NCBI GenBank assembly: GCA_949126835.1
Contig: OX421497.1
Location: 19,803,909 to 19,867,908, forward strand
Direction of reading: 5' to 3'
Source of the DNA: Anisus vortex
Lineage: Eukaryota > Mollusca > Gastropoda > Planorbidae
Length of the DNA: 64,000 nt
This document shows positions 42,310-55,200 of this stretch, piece after piece; positions within the stretch are counted from its first letter, which is position 1; the number at the start of each line of letters is the position of its first letter. The position numbers and the translations under genes are program-made. A model generated the notes under the pieces. It ran no database searches. It had not been told where the DNA came from and worked only from the letters and a program-made list of their open reading frames with translations.

Positions 42310-43740
42310 ACCAGCCTCGAAAGGGGAATACAGTGTAACAATGACAATACCAACCTTACCAGGTCGCACAGTGTAACAATGACAATACCAACCTTACCAG
42401 GTCGCACAGTGTAACAAGGACAATACTAACCTTACCAGGTCGCACAGTGTAACAATGACAATACCAACCTTACCAGGTCGCACAGTGTAACAATGACAAT
42501 AGCAACCTTACTAGGTCACACAGTGTAACAAGGACAATACCAACCTTACTAGGTCACACAGTGTAACAAGGACAATACCAACCTTACTAGGTCACACATT
42601 GTAACAATGACAATAGCAACCTTACTAGGTCATACAGTGTAACAATGACCATACCAACCTTACTAGGTCATACAGTGTAACAAGGACAATACCAACCTTA
42701 CTAGGTCACACATTGTAACAATGACAATACCAACCTTACTAGGTCACACATTGTAACAATGACAATACCAACCTTACTAGGTCACACAGTGTAACAATGA
42801 CAATACCAACCTTACTAGGTCACACATTGTAACAATGACAATACCAACCTTACTAGGTCACACATTGTAACAATGACAATACCAACCTTACTAGGTCACA
42901 CATTGTAACAATGACAATACCAACCTTACTAGGTCACACATTGTAACAATGACAATAGCAACCTTACTAGGTCATACAGTGTAACAATGACCATACCAAC
43001 CTTACCAGGTCGCACAGTGTAACAATGACAATACCAACCTTACTAGGTCACACAGTGTAACAATGACAATACCAACCTTACCAGGTCGCACAGTGTAACA
43101 AGGACAATACTAACCTTACTAGGTCACACAGTGTAACAATGACAATACCAACCTTACCAGGTCGCACAGTGTAACAAGGACAATACTAACCTTACTAGGT
43201 CACACAGTGTAACAATGACAATACTAACCTTACTAGGTCACACAGTGTAACAATGACAATACCAACCTTACTAGGTCACACATTGTAACAATGACAATAG
43301 CAACCTTACTAGGTCACACAGTGTAACAATGACAATACCAACCTTACTAGGTCACACATTGTAACAATGACAATAGCAACCTTACTAGGTCACACAGTGT
43401 AACAATGACAATACCAACCTTACCAGGTTGCACAGTGTAACAATGACAATACCAACCTTACTAGGTCACACAGTGTAACAATGACCATACCAACCTTACT
43501 AGGTCACACAGTGTAACAATGACAATACCAACCTTACCAGGTTGCACAGTGTAACAATGACAATACCAACCTTACTAGGTCACACAGTGTAACAATGACC
43601 ATACCAACCTTACTAGGTCACACAGTGTAACAATGACAATACCAACCTTTATACCAGCCTCTCTAGGTCACACAGTGTAACAATGACTATATCAGCCTCA
43701 CTAGGTCAAACAATGTAACACTGACAATTCCAGCCTCACT
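42310..43740. repeat. 38-bp satellite-like array, about 36 units
   Basis: Units CACAGTGTAACAATGACAAT then ACCAACCTTACTAGGT(C) with two main subtypes (CCAGGTCG and CTAGGTCA). Subtypes occur in blocks, suggesting unequal exchange. It lies midway between the two convergent genes; the last units decay from about 43640. Confidence 0.95.
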
Positions 43741-46122
43741 AGTCTAGTCAAGATTTACTTTCAGTGATGGCACTGACCCTTGTGACTGGGTAAAAGGATT
43801 ACACACACATTATTTTTTACTTTAATCAGTTTTCGTAACACCATTTCTAAGTTTTATGCAGCTGTTCACATGAACACTTCAATGCATTAAAGGTAACAAT
43901 ATTTACTCTAGTCCACTGTTTCTGATATATATATAATTTTAAAAAAAAGCACAAAAAACTTGTCAAGATTAGTTTTGCAGCTACTTATTTATATATGCTC
44001 ACACACATACATAATACATGATTTAATCACACATGTTAAAAATTGTTTTAGAAGATTAATTTGTTTATTATTATAGTTTTATTTAATGTCATGGACCAAA
44101 ATGTCTACAATAAAAAAATATTTAAGAACAAGACAAAATAAACAAACAAAACAAAAAATGAAATTTGAAAAAGCTAGATAATGAACAAACTCCAATAAAG
44201 AATTCATCTACTTAAATAAGTGAATATTATAGAACATGATAGTTTACACATTTATCTGAGAGATCATATCATGATGATTAATTAAATTACAATTTTCTCT
44301 CATGTATTTTAAGGCACATGTTTTTTACAAATGTTTTTTTTATCCTCATAATTAAAAATAGATCAAAGTATTTGGTAAAACATTCAATTGAAATGTAACA
44401 TTGGCAATACTAGCAAAACTTTCTTTTTTTCTGAGTTGAGAAAATGTGAGATTGAAAAAAAAAGCTTCATTGCAATAAATTATCATTATCTTAGGTATGA
44501 TACTTTTATTATAGTTAGCAATATGAAGATTGGATAAATAAAATGTAATATGAGTTTATATGAAATGAAATCAAGACAAAAAACTGTATTTTGTTGTTTG
44601 TACAAAAACATTTTAGTCTGATTAACTTTTTAATATTAGAGTCTTTGGGGAGTTAATTAAATACATTTGATTACCATCATCTCTTGAATCTATACAGAGA
44701 TATACCCAATACAAATGTTAAGAGAGAAGTTGGCCTTATGTGTTGTTCATTAAAACCAATTTTTTTTTTGCATTTGAATTAACAAATAATCTAATTTTCA
44801 GCGGAATCTTCCAAATGTCCTTAAAGTTAGATTAAAATCTTTTTGACTTTCATATCCCCAGGAAAACCAGATTAGTTTCATATAATTTGTTTATATATAC
44901 AAGGATAAATTCCAATAATGAAGCTGATGTAGAGGCGATTAAATGCACAACATGGAATGAATGTTTTTATTAGAGAAATTTGATCATTAGATAATTATTT
45001 TATTATTTATCATCATTTTTTTTTCCAAAGAAATAACAAATGCCACAGAAAAAAAGTTATGGTAATTAGTTTTAAAAAAAGGAAACAGAAAACACAAATT
45101 TAGAAAAAAAACTTTTGCACAACAAAATAATTAGAAATTAAGTTAACACAACTGGTCTGGTAAGAATTTAAAATATTTTGACAACATTGACACTTACTTG
45201 TTAAAGATAGTGTAAACTAACTGTAGACCTACATAAACAGTCATTTAAAGAATTTACAAAATTAAACATTATGCTTCTTGACTAGATCTAACTAAAAAAC
45301 TTCAATAACAGTAGGGGTCTACATAATTATTGTTAATTTCCTGATTTAGAAAATGTATTCAAATCTATTGTTTTGTTGCCTGGGTAAAAAGCATTAATTA
45401 TAACATTTAATTCAATTTTTTTATTTTCACCAAACCTGAATACATAGTTTGATTGAATATTGCTAGTATAGATGTCTATATTTCATTACAAGAAACAAAC
45501 AAATCATAAATTATTTATTCCATTACTTTTTTGTTTAGATAATTTCAAATGTCCATTAATATCAAATCCACTGTGAAGAATAATTGACTAGTACGATACA
45601 AATAACTTAAATGACAATTAAAATTAAAAAGACATTGAATAAACAAACATGGAAATTCATTTTTTACTCAAACCAATCAACTTCCTTCTTTTTGATTCAA
45701 ATATGATACACTTGAAATATAGGTCTGTACATTGGTGAAAAAATTATGTACAAATGTGAAATATGTATATTCATAGTTAAAATCATTAACTTATCTGTTT
45801 GTTTCATGAGAAAACCTGTCTAAATAAGCATTTGCTAAGGCAATGTGTCAATTGAACATTTATTTAGAGAGATATTTTTGTCCCAATAGTGGTAAATCCA
45901 AAATGATTGTATTTTAAATAAAATTACCAAAAGAAGCACAGAGATAAACCAACAGAACTTTTCATTTTATTATGAAAGATACAGAGAAATACTGAACAGT
46001 AAATTATTGGTTTGTTTTGTTTTGAGAAGCTATTTTTGTAGTCAATTTTTCAGATCTATTATAAAAATGTGAATTTTCAAAAACATTTTATATAGAACAT
46101 TATATAAAGTAATAAAAAAGAG
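43741..46122. other. Intergenic region, gene 2 side
   Basis: Very AT-rich, many A and T runs; no gene recognised. The 3' UTR of gene 2 should lie in its right-hand end. Confidence 0.6.
45966..45971 (-). promoter_or_regulatory. Candidate poly(A) signal of gene 2
   Basis: First AATAAA on the minus strand after the gene 2 stop, about 150 bases downstream. Confidence 0.45.
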
Positions 46123-46290
46123 TTATGCATAAACTTCTTTGTTATGAGCATTCGGTCGAGATCCAGTAAGTGGCATAAACTGTAGACCATTGTCTGTGAT
46201 TTCATCGTCGTGTTTCTTCTTATTTTTTTTAGATCCAAAACAATGCACAGCAAAGCGGAATTCTTCAGACATTTCAGAACATAGAGTTTG
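46123..46290 (-). CDS. Gene 2 exon i: C-terminal tail and stop
   Basis: 55 codons plus TAA, phase 0 in. Encodes [20 protein letters not shown], a Lys run and ..[14 protein letters not shown]. The CSEM..E.RFAV.C motif equals the start of gene 1 exon 8, which confirms the join. Confidence 0.93.
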   Translation of the reverse strand, partial: QTLCSEMSEEFRFAVHCFGSKKNKKKHDDEITDNGLQFMPLTGSRPNAHNKEVYA

Positions 46291-49200
46291 CTGAAATTAG
46301 AAAATAGTTTAAAGTATTTAAGAAAATGCATTTTTGAATTATTACAATTAGTTTTCATTTTTTTTTAGCTGTTTAGTAAAAAAATGTTTTAAATAATACT
46401 GTTAACAAACACAATAAATAAAAGAATGGTTTCATCAAAAGGATTAACAAAATATACATTTTTAGAATTGACAGGAAATATTGCATAAATAGAATTTAAG
46501 AGAAATAATGCAACAATAGAAATAAAAAAAAATTGCAATAATATCACTCACAAGAAATATTGCAATAATAAAATTCAAAAGAAATATTGCAGTGATAGAA
46601 TTCACAAGACATATTGCAACAATAGAAATCACCAAAAATATTGCAATAATAGAATTCAAAAGAAATATTGCAATAATAGAATTCAAATGAAATATTGCAA
46701 TAATAACATTTATAAGAAATATTTCAATAAGAGAATTCACAAGAAATATTGCAATAATTATATTTACTAGAAATTTTGCAATAATAGAAGTCAAAAGCAA
46801 TATTGCAATAATAGAATTCAAAAGAAATGTCACCAATGTATTTACCTTGTCTTTCTTGGCATTTTTTCTGGCCTTCCAAATAAACTCACAAAGAGAAACA
46901 AAGAATCCAACCACCACTCCCCCCATGAGCACAACAAAGACACCGCCGACATTCTCCACACCAAGTTCATTTGCATTTCCGGAGGAAGCAGACTTTTCTG
47001 ATTCGCAGTTGGCGGCAGACAACTCCTTGGTCCACCATAGGGTGTATTTGTTGTCAATAAATTGTTCCTCCTGCAACCTCAGTATCTCCTCTGTCAGCAT
47101 CTCTCTTATTGGTGAATCTGTTTTGCAAGGAAAGATGAGAGATAAAAACAAATGAGTGTGGAGGATAGGAGAGGTGTTGAGAATAAATTAAAGGATAGAA
47201 AAAAGACTACAGAAAGTACAAATGTATGGTGACTCCTATTGACTGCCAAATTGAGATATGTTACATTTGATCTAACTGATTGATTTGGTGTTCTTAAAGT
47301 TCACTATAGACCAACATCTAAGTATTGATATCAGATTTGAATCCTGGTATTAAACTCTGAGATCCTACTATAACTTCATAATCTGGAGTTTATTCGCAAT
47401 ACATTAGAACAACTGGTCCACGGGATTGTTCTAAGTAATATTTATATTACTTTAAGGGTATTTTTACCATGATTAAAGCACATTGGTTTCGTTTTGAGAT
47501 TGAATTTCTATGATTTTTTATTTAAAGTGAAAAATTTGGTAATTTTGCATGTTTTATGAAATATTGTTACTTACCTTGAGCACTTAGGTTGTAAATAAAA
47601 ACTGTGTTACGTCCCTTTGGTTTCGTTATTATTTTTTTTCCTTTTATTCCATAATATCAAACGAACACACACCCTATATGCACTACAATTCACTACATGG
47701 TCGCGAACCAGATGTTTTTCCCTAGATATGTTAGTCTTAATGGTAAGTATAGTTTTGTAGTTATTTTGTTTTTGTTTTTAGCTAAACATTAGAAAAATTA
47801 CTATTTATTGTAAACAATTTTGTTTTCATTGAAAATGGTCTGCCGCGCTTTCTAAGACACTAATCAATATTTGAGAACTCCACGCTAAATATTTTCAGTT
47901 GGAATTTTTTAGAACCCTAGCCCTACTATTTGTGGACCAGTTATCTGCACATTTGTTATTAGTTTTAGTGTACATGTAGTGTGTATGGGAATCATTAAAC
48001 TAAAGTCTTGGATAGTCTTACTTGTAGGGGTCGCAAAACCATATCCTTTAGAATCAAGAAGGCCACCAACTTTCGTTAAATCACAATGTCTAAGATAAAA
48101 CAGAATCAATGACATGACGTTAGTGTCCAATGTAATACAAACAAAAAACAAAGAAAAATCGATACTATACAGAAAATTATAGTTCTTTTCGATATAGATT
48201 ATATTAATGCTTTTCTTCAGCAAAGCTGAACGTTAAAATACCACAAGTGGCGGCAACAATGGCTACATGTCTAGTTAAAATCGGATTTACCTGTGTATAA
48301 CATACTCTGCAGTTGTTGATTCAGTAATATAAGCATAATCTGTTTCCTTAACTTTTTTAATAGCTTCAGGCAGGCTCGTTACAAAATTGTTTGTTGATCT
48401 ATTCATGTATTGCCACATAGTTATATACAAAGGCAGTGTGTTTCTCTGAGGAAAATATTCACAATAGTGAGACATATAAATACATGTTTAAAATAAGAGA
48501 TGAGAGACAAGAATAAGTCAGTTAGTTGGATAGAACGATCGCTATACGAGTCAACTATTTTTATTTTATTTTATACATTACAGACACTCCTTCTATAAAA
48601 GAAGATTATTGCGCCCTACGCTCATCCGTGGTCTGATTCCAGTCTTGCATTTTTATTAATGTTTTAAATGATGTTAAGTTACTGGTTTTCCTGGTTTGTT
48701 CAGGTAACCCATTCAATGCCCGAATGCCACTCGGGAAGAAAGAGTACTTATATGCATTTGTTCTCGCATAAGGGATAAGGAAAATGTTTTTGTCTTTATG
48801 TTTATCTGAGCTTTGCAACAGTTTGTTATTGTGTTATATTTCTAAATTATAGTTTAATGCCTTTTGTATTATTACTACTTTACTCTTTGTCCTTCTGTCC
48901 TCTAGTGTTTCTAGGTTTAGTGATTTGACTAATGGTTAACTCTTGTTAATTGGGAATATTCACTAGTTATGAACTAGTTATGAACCTTGCAGCTCTTTTT
49001 TTAATTTGTTCTAATTTTTTAATGTTTTCTTTAGTTGATGGGTCCCATACAGATGCTGCATATTCTAGTATAGGCCTAACTAATGTGAGATAGCATTTTA
49101 GTTTTATATTCTTATTACATTTGTAAAAGTTCTTTTTTATGAATCGTAATGTTTTGTTTGATTTTTTAATTACCTCACCAATATGAGGGTTCCAAAATAA

Positions 49201-52200
49201 CTTATCATTTATTATTACTCCTAGATACTAAGCATTGTTAGTTTAAGTTAGTAGCTTACCATGAATGAAGTAGTTTGCTATTATTTGTTTCTTTTTCTTT
49301 AATCAACTAAGACAAAGACAACGGATACAATGATACTGGATACAGACATAGACTACATCAATTAATTTACTTTGATATAGATCTAGTAACAGTAATGTTA
49401 TTGTTTATTTGTTCAAAACCGATTTTCAGTTCTAGAAGTCTTATTTTAAACCAATTTTCAGTTCCTCAAGACTTATTTTAAACCAATTTTCATGTTCCTC
49501 AAGTCTTATTTTAAAATGATTTTCAGTTCTACAAGTCTTATTTTAATTCAATTTTCAGTTCCTCAAGTCTTATTTTAAACCGATTTTCAGTTCTACAAGT
49601 CTTATTTTAAACTGATTTTCAGTTCTACAAGCCTTGCGACGGTCTTTGCAACTACGGCGCAGAGATCGAAGCCATCAGTTGGGTTCTGGAGCAGATCCGC
49701 CTTCGCCACATCAAAGGCGCCCTCGGCTCTACGACGTTATAATCCCGACTGATGCGTTGTCGGTGCTCCAGGTTACTGAGAACCTGGGCAACTGTCCCTC
49801 TCAGATTGAGAAAATTCTACCGGCCTCAGATGAGCTAGCTAGCGCTTTGGAGACCACTTGCTACTGCAGTGTGTCCCAGGGCATACAGGCCTACCTGGCG
49901 ACGAAAGAGCAGACCACTTTGCAAAAAAGGGTGTGCTGAGCACACCCGCCTCCGATGAGCCAGGAACCACGCCATGCTCCTTCGTGAAGGCTCGTACATT
50001 TATCCGGAGGGTGGGAGACTAAAAGATGGAACGAGAGTTGGGACAGCTCGGACAAGGGCCGAGAAGTCTGGTGGCATCTGAGGCAAAGTTGTCGATATGG
50101 ACTGATACATGTGCTGGATTGGACCTTGCCGAAAGCCGGCAGGCATGGAACCTAATCAACCACCTTGAGCGAGCTGAGGTAGCTAGCAGAGCACCAGCTT
50201 CGTTGGCAAGAGCAGGGGCAGGCCCCATGGTATCGGATACCAGGCGGGCTGAAATGCTCAACCGACACTTCGTAAGTGTCGGAAAACTGGGTGGAAGAAC
50301 GAGTGTGTCTGCTGGGCTAGATAAAGTCCGGAAGGCAAACGAACGCCACATGACGGGAGAGGGTGAGGTTAGCACATTCACGGTGCCCTTTACTCGGCAA
50401 GAACTGGAGTATGTTTTGAGACGGTGCAAAGCGAAGAAGGCCCCAGGGCTGGATGGGATTAGCAACGAGCTGATCACTCACCTTGGGGCTGTTGGCAAGG
50501 GCAAACTCTTGGAGCTCGTAAACCGAACATGGTCTGAAGGTGTCCTACCGAAACAGTGGAGAGAGGCCTTGGTGGTACCCATCTTGAAAAGGAGTAAAGA
50601 CCCGGGTCAGGCCGAAAGCTACCGACCGATTTCCCTAACATCGTGTGTAGGGAAGGTAGCTGAGAGATTAATCAATAGGAGGCTTGTGAGGTTCCTAGAG
50701 GATAATGGACTGGTTACCCCCACTCAAGCAGGCTTCCGTAGTGGAAGAAGCTCGATGGATCAGGTGACGCTCTTGGTCCAGAAAATGGCTGACGGGTTTC
50801 AGCGGAAAGAGTCTACACTAGCAGTGTTCCTGGATTTTAAACAGGCCTATGACAAGGTCTGGCAGCCGGGGTTGTTGTTGAAGCTACAGAGGCTAGGAAT
50901 AGCCTCTAACATGTACAATTGGATCAAAGGGTTCTTAACCCGAAGAACAGTTGCAACTCGTTACGGGAAAGCGGTTTCTCGGAAGCGCGTCCTGGAGCAA
51001 GGATTGCCCCAGGGCTCAGCACTGTCCTGTACATTGTTCCTGGCTTTTATCAACGACCTGCCGAACTATCTGGGAAGCTCGTCGCTGCTTTTTGCAGACG
51101 ATCTTGTGGTCTGGTCGACCAGGAGGGAAGCGCGTGCTCTAGAGCGGACCCTCCAGCAGGATTTGAACGCAGTAGCCTGTTACGCCAAGCTTTGGGGTAT
51201 GGAAGTAAACTGCCTAAAAACAGTTTATTCGCTCTTTACCCTTGAAATCGATATCCTCAAAGAGCCGATCGAGCTGAACATTGACGGCCGCGCCCTGGCA
51301 TGCGACCAGAAGCCGGTCTATCTCGGAGTGACACTGGACCGAAAGCTAACGATGTATGACCATGTGAGGTTAGTCCAAGAGAAAGCTTCTTCTAAGCTGA
51401 ACATTGTCAAGAGACTGGCCAGTACTGGCTGGGGTGCGAAGGCGAGTGTGTTGAGAAATCTTTACCTAGGAGCGGTAAGATCTCAGATCGATTACAGCCT
51501 CCCGGTGCAAATATATGCGTCTGATACTGCTTTGAAGACGTTGGACTCTGTACAAAATCAAGCCCTCAGACTAATATGTGGAACGTTCCGAACCGCCCCG
51601 ACATCGGCTGTTGAAATCATGGCAAACGTGCCGCCTCTGAATGGGAGAAGGAAAAGGGCCGTTATTACTGCTTACGAGCGGTATAAGCGGTTGGAGGAAA
51701 GTTCCCCACTCAGGATGCTCGTGGATTCCTGGGTGGGAAGAGCCCGGATCTCAATGCAGTCCTTCATGCACCACGCACTGAAGCTCAGCGCAGAGATTGG
51801 ACTCCCGGTCGACCGCATGCCCATGCGGACGGGAGTGGAACCTCCTCCTCACCTATCTTTCAACCTACCAGAGATACGGACGAACCTGATGGAAGCAGTC
51901 GGACCCAGCGCTTGCCTGACTGAGAGGCGCGCAGCTGCTCTAAGGACGGTACGTGCATACTCGGGATTCGTTGAGGCATACACTGATGGGAGCGCGATCA
52001 GTGGGACCGAAGCGCGTTCTGGGTATGGTGCTCTTGTGTCGTACCCGAAGGCAGAAGAAAAACGGGCTGAGCTAAGTGGGCCGTGTGGAGCAATCTGCAT
52101 CTTTGATGCGGAGATGGAAGCCATCAGAATTGCTGCTGTGGCAATTGGGAAAACGTTCGAAGACACACCAGCTGCTCGTGCTGATGTAGTTATCTTCACT

Positions 52201-55200
52201 GATGCGCTTTCAGTACTCCAAGCCATCGACGGCTTGGGGACTTGGCCCGATCTGCTTGTCCGACTATTAGCTGCAGATCAATACGTGAGTGGGAGACAAG
52301 ACAATGGAATAAGAGTTGGGACGAGTCTGACAAGGGTCGAGGTGTGTGGCAGCAACTAAAACGGCCAAATCGAGCTGATCCGTGGTGGAAGCTCCGCAGG
52401 AGAGAACAGGCTACGATAGCCCAGTTCCGTAAAGGGCACTGCCCTATTGGTGCCTATTTCGGACGATTTAGGCCCAATTTCGATTCGCGGTGCCGACATT
52501 GCTTTGAAGCAGAAGAGACGGTCGAGCATCTGCTTTTAGACTGCCCTGCCTTGCAGGAGGAAAGAGTGGATGGGAAGGGTCAACAGTTTGCACCATCCCT
52601 TTATGGGAACCTGGCTGTGCTACGTAGTACAAGTGTGTTTGTCCTCCGAATCCTAAGAGATTAGTCTCGATTCGATCACTCCGGTGAGTGAGGTTTAAAG
52701 TCTGGCGGCATCTACCCATGGTGGCGCCTAAATAGATCGGAGCAAAGTATCTCACTATTCCGCACTGGCCACTGCCCCATTGGGGCATACTTCGCCAGGT
52801 TCCGACCAAACTTCGACTCGCGGTGTCACCACTGTGGGAAGGAGGAGACAGTGAAGCATATCCTGCGGCAGTACCCCAGTCTCATCAGTGATCGAGGAGA
52901 TGGGACGTGTGACCCACTTTCCACTGTTCTCGACGGAGATTTAGATGTGCACAAACGCACGGCAGAGTTCTTGTCAAAGGCTATAAGAAATAATACTTTC
53001 AGCTCTTGCTTCAAATCGGAGTTCAAGTCTAGGGCGGCAAAATTGGGGAGGGAAGGGGGGGGGGGCGTCAAATTTAAGTTAAGTCAATCTTTTAAAATAC
53101 GGACAGCTTACACTATAAAATTGTGTGTCCTCAGTAACCTGTGATTCCCTGATAACAGGTTGTCAGGATAGTGTCAGGGTAGTGTCAGGGTAGTGTCAGG
53201 ATAGTGTCAGGATAGTGTCAGGGTAGTGTCAGGGTAGTGTCAGGGTGTGATAATTCCGTCTTTTTAACCCTCTTCTGCCTCTTGATGTAACTTCATCAAT
53301 AGTTAATTTTTTATTTACTTATAAACATGTTGTTTCTCCAAGTTTAAAAAAAAATTCATTTTAAATAAAAAAATAATAACTCTATTTTAAATTGGCATCT
53401 AAGCATGCTTCTAGCTACTGTCTCATAAAAGGGACGTTTTACACGGGGGCATACGTTGCTACTATACCACTTGTGGGACGCTTGATTGACAATTTTTTTT
53501 TATGATTTCACTTTGTTATAATTGATAGATAAATGTTGATATTATAAACTTTGTGTGGTTTTAAAGACAAATTTAATCTTATTTCATAAATGTGTACTTA
53601 CTTTTGAGCATGTTTATTTTTTTCATCAGTTTTTACAAGTTGAAAGCTTAAGGTCATGAAAATCTTATCAAAAGTAAAATGTTGTTCGCAAAGCAAAGTT
53701 AAACTTAAAGTCTGACTATCGTACAATGCAAAAAACTAATGTTTGTTTTTATAATGCATCTAGACTAAGTATTTACTAGGATTTTTTTACATGTCCTATA
53801 AGTATAAGTGGGATGCTAGTATAAAATGAAATTTCACTGAATTTTCACTGTAGCGCCGGGCCTGAGTAGGAGGGACCATTGAAAAAATTGACCTGATTTG
53901 TGCACCTTCTGGATTTACAAAAAGATGCATTCAAGCAAATAGAAGGATAAATTAATACTATAATATTAGAAAGATATTTACCTCAAAAAAAGCCTGAGTA
54001 GCTCCACCTTTATAAACACCATATTTTATTTTGCTTTGTTTGGCCAGGTCATCGGCGCTAGAAATATCCAGAACCATTCTCTCTACTGTCAAAAAAGCTG
54101 CCAGGTTGGCCGTGTAGGAAGAAATCATGATAAGAGTGAAGAACCACCACATACCAGCGACCAGTCTGGTAGACAGAGCTCTTGGAGCAATTTCGCAACC
54201 TAAAAGTTAATAAGACATTTTATTGTTACCTGGTACACTTTAATTCAAGTAGAACAGTTTGCTGTTACAATTTTATTTTATACAGTAAAACAGATCGGGG
54301 AAAGGTTGGTCACAGTATTCCTGCTTGATCATAAATAGTCACTGCATGGGAACTATTTGCTCAAACTTAATAAATGTGGTACCATTAGAAAGTGAATTCA
54401 TTGCATTGAAAATGATGTAAGAAACACATCTGTTGAATAAATATAACTGTATGTTTCTAACGCATACCTAGAAACACTAGAGGACAGAAGGACAAAGAGT
54501 AAATACTAGTAATAATACATAAGGCATTAAACTCTAATATAGAAATACAACCAAGTTACAGCCTGTTGCAATGTTTAGACAAACATAAAGACAAAAACAC
54601 TTTCCTTATCCCTTATGCGAGAACAAATGCATACAAGTACTCTTTCTTCCCGCGTGGCATTCGGGCGCGGAATGGGTTGCCTGAACAAACCAGGAAAACT
54701 AGTAGCTTAACATCATTTAAAATATTAATATTAATATTAATAAAGATGCAAGACTAGACTCGGACCACGGATGAGCGTAGGACGCAATAATCTTCTTTAT
54801 AGAAGGAGCGTCTGTACCCATGGGCCTCAAAGACTGGTCAAGTGTGTAAACCGTCGATACGGTCCCATTAAGATTACACAGGCGGGCAAAGGCATGGAGG
54901 ACAGCTCCCGCTGCGGGTCCGGGCCCATTACACTGCCGAGAGGTCACGTGGTCTCGGTGGGGAGGAAGCAATGGACGCAGCAACCCCGTCTCAGAACAAC
55001 CCGTGCTTGGATGTCTGTACCTATAGTATAGGATTTGTGCTACCGGGTGACATTGGAGGTATACGGGCGAGCCACCACGAGAATGATACGTTAGGGGAAC
55101 CGCAGTAAATAATCGCTTGCTGCGGAATACTTAGTGTTACACGCCACGCCTTTTGCGTGTCGTGGGGTGTCTTGAGCCCGGACAGAGCTTGGGAGTGCCC

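Noticed and set aside
50026..52359. 777-codon frame as a host gene
   Set aside because: It contains reverse transcriptase and RNase H motifs and its first residues are out of frame with fragment A; it is a LINE chimera.
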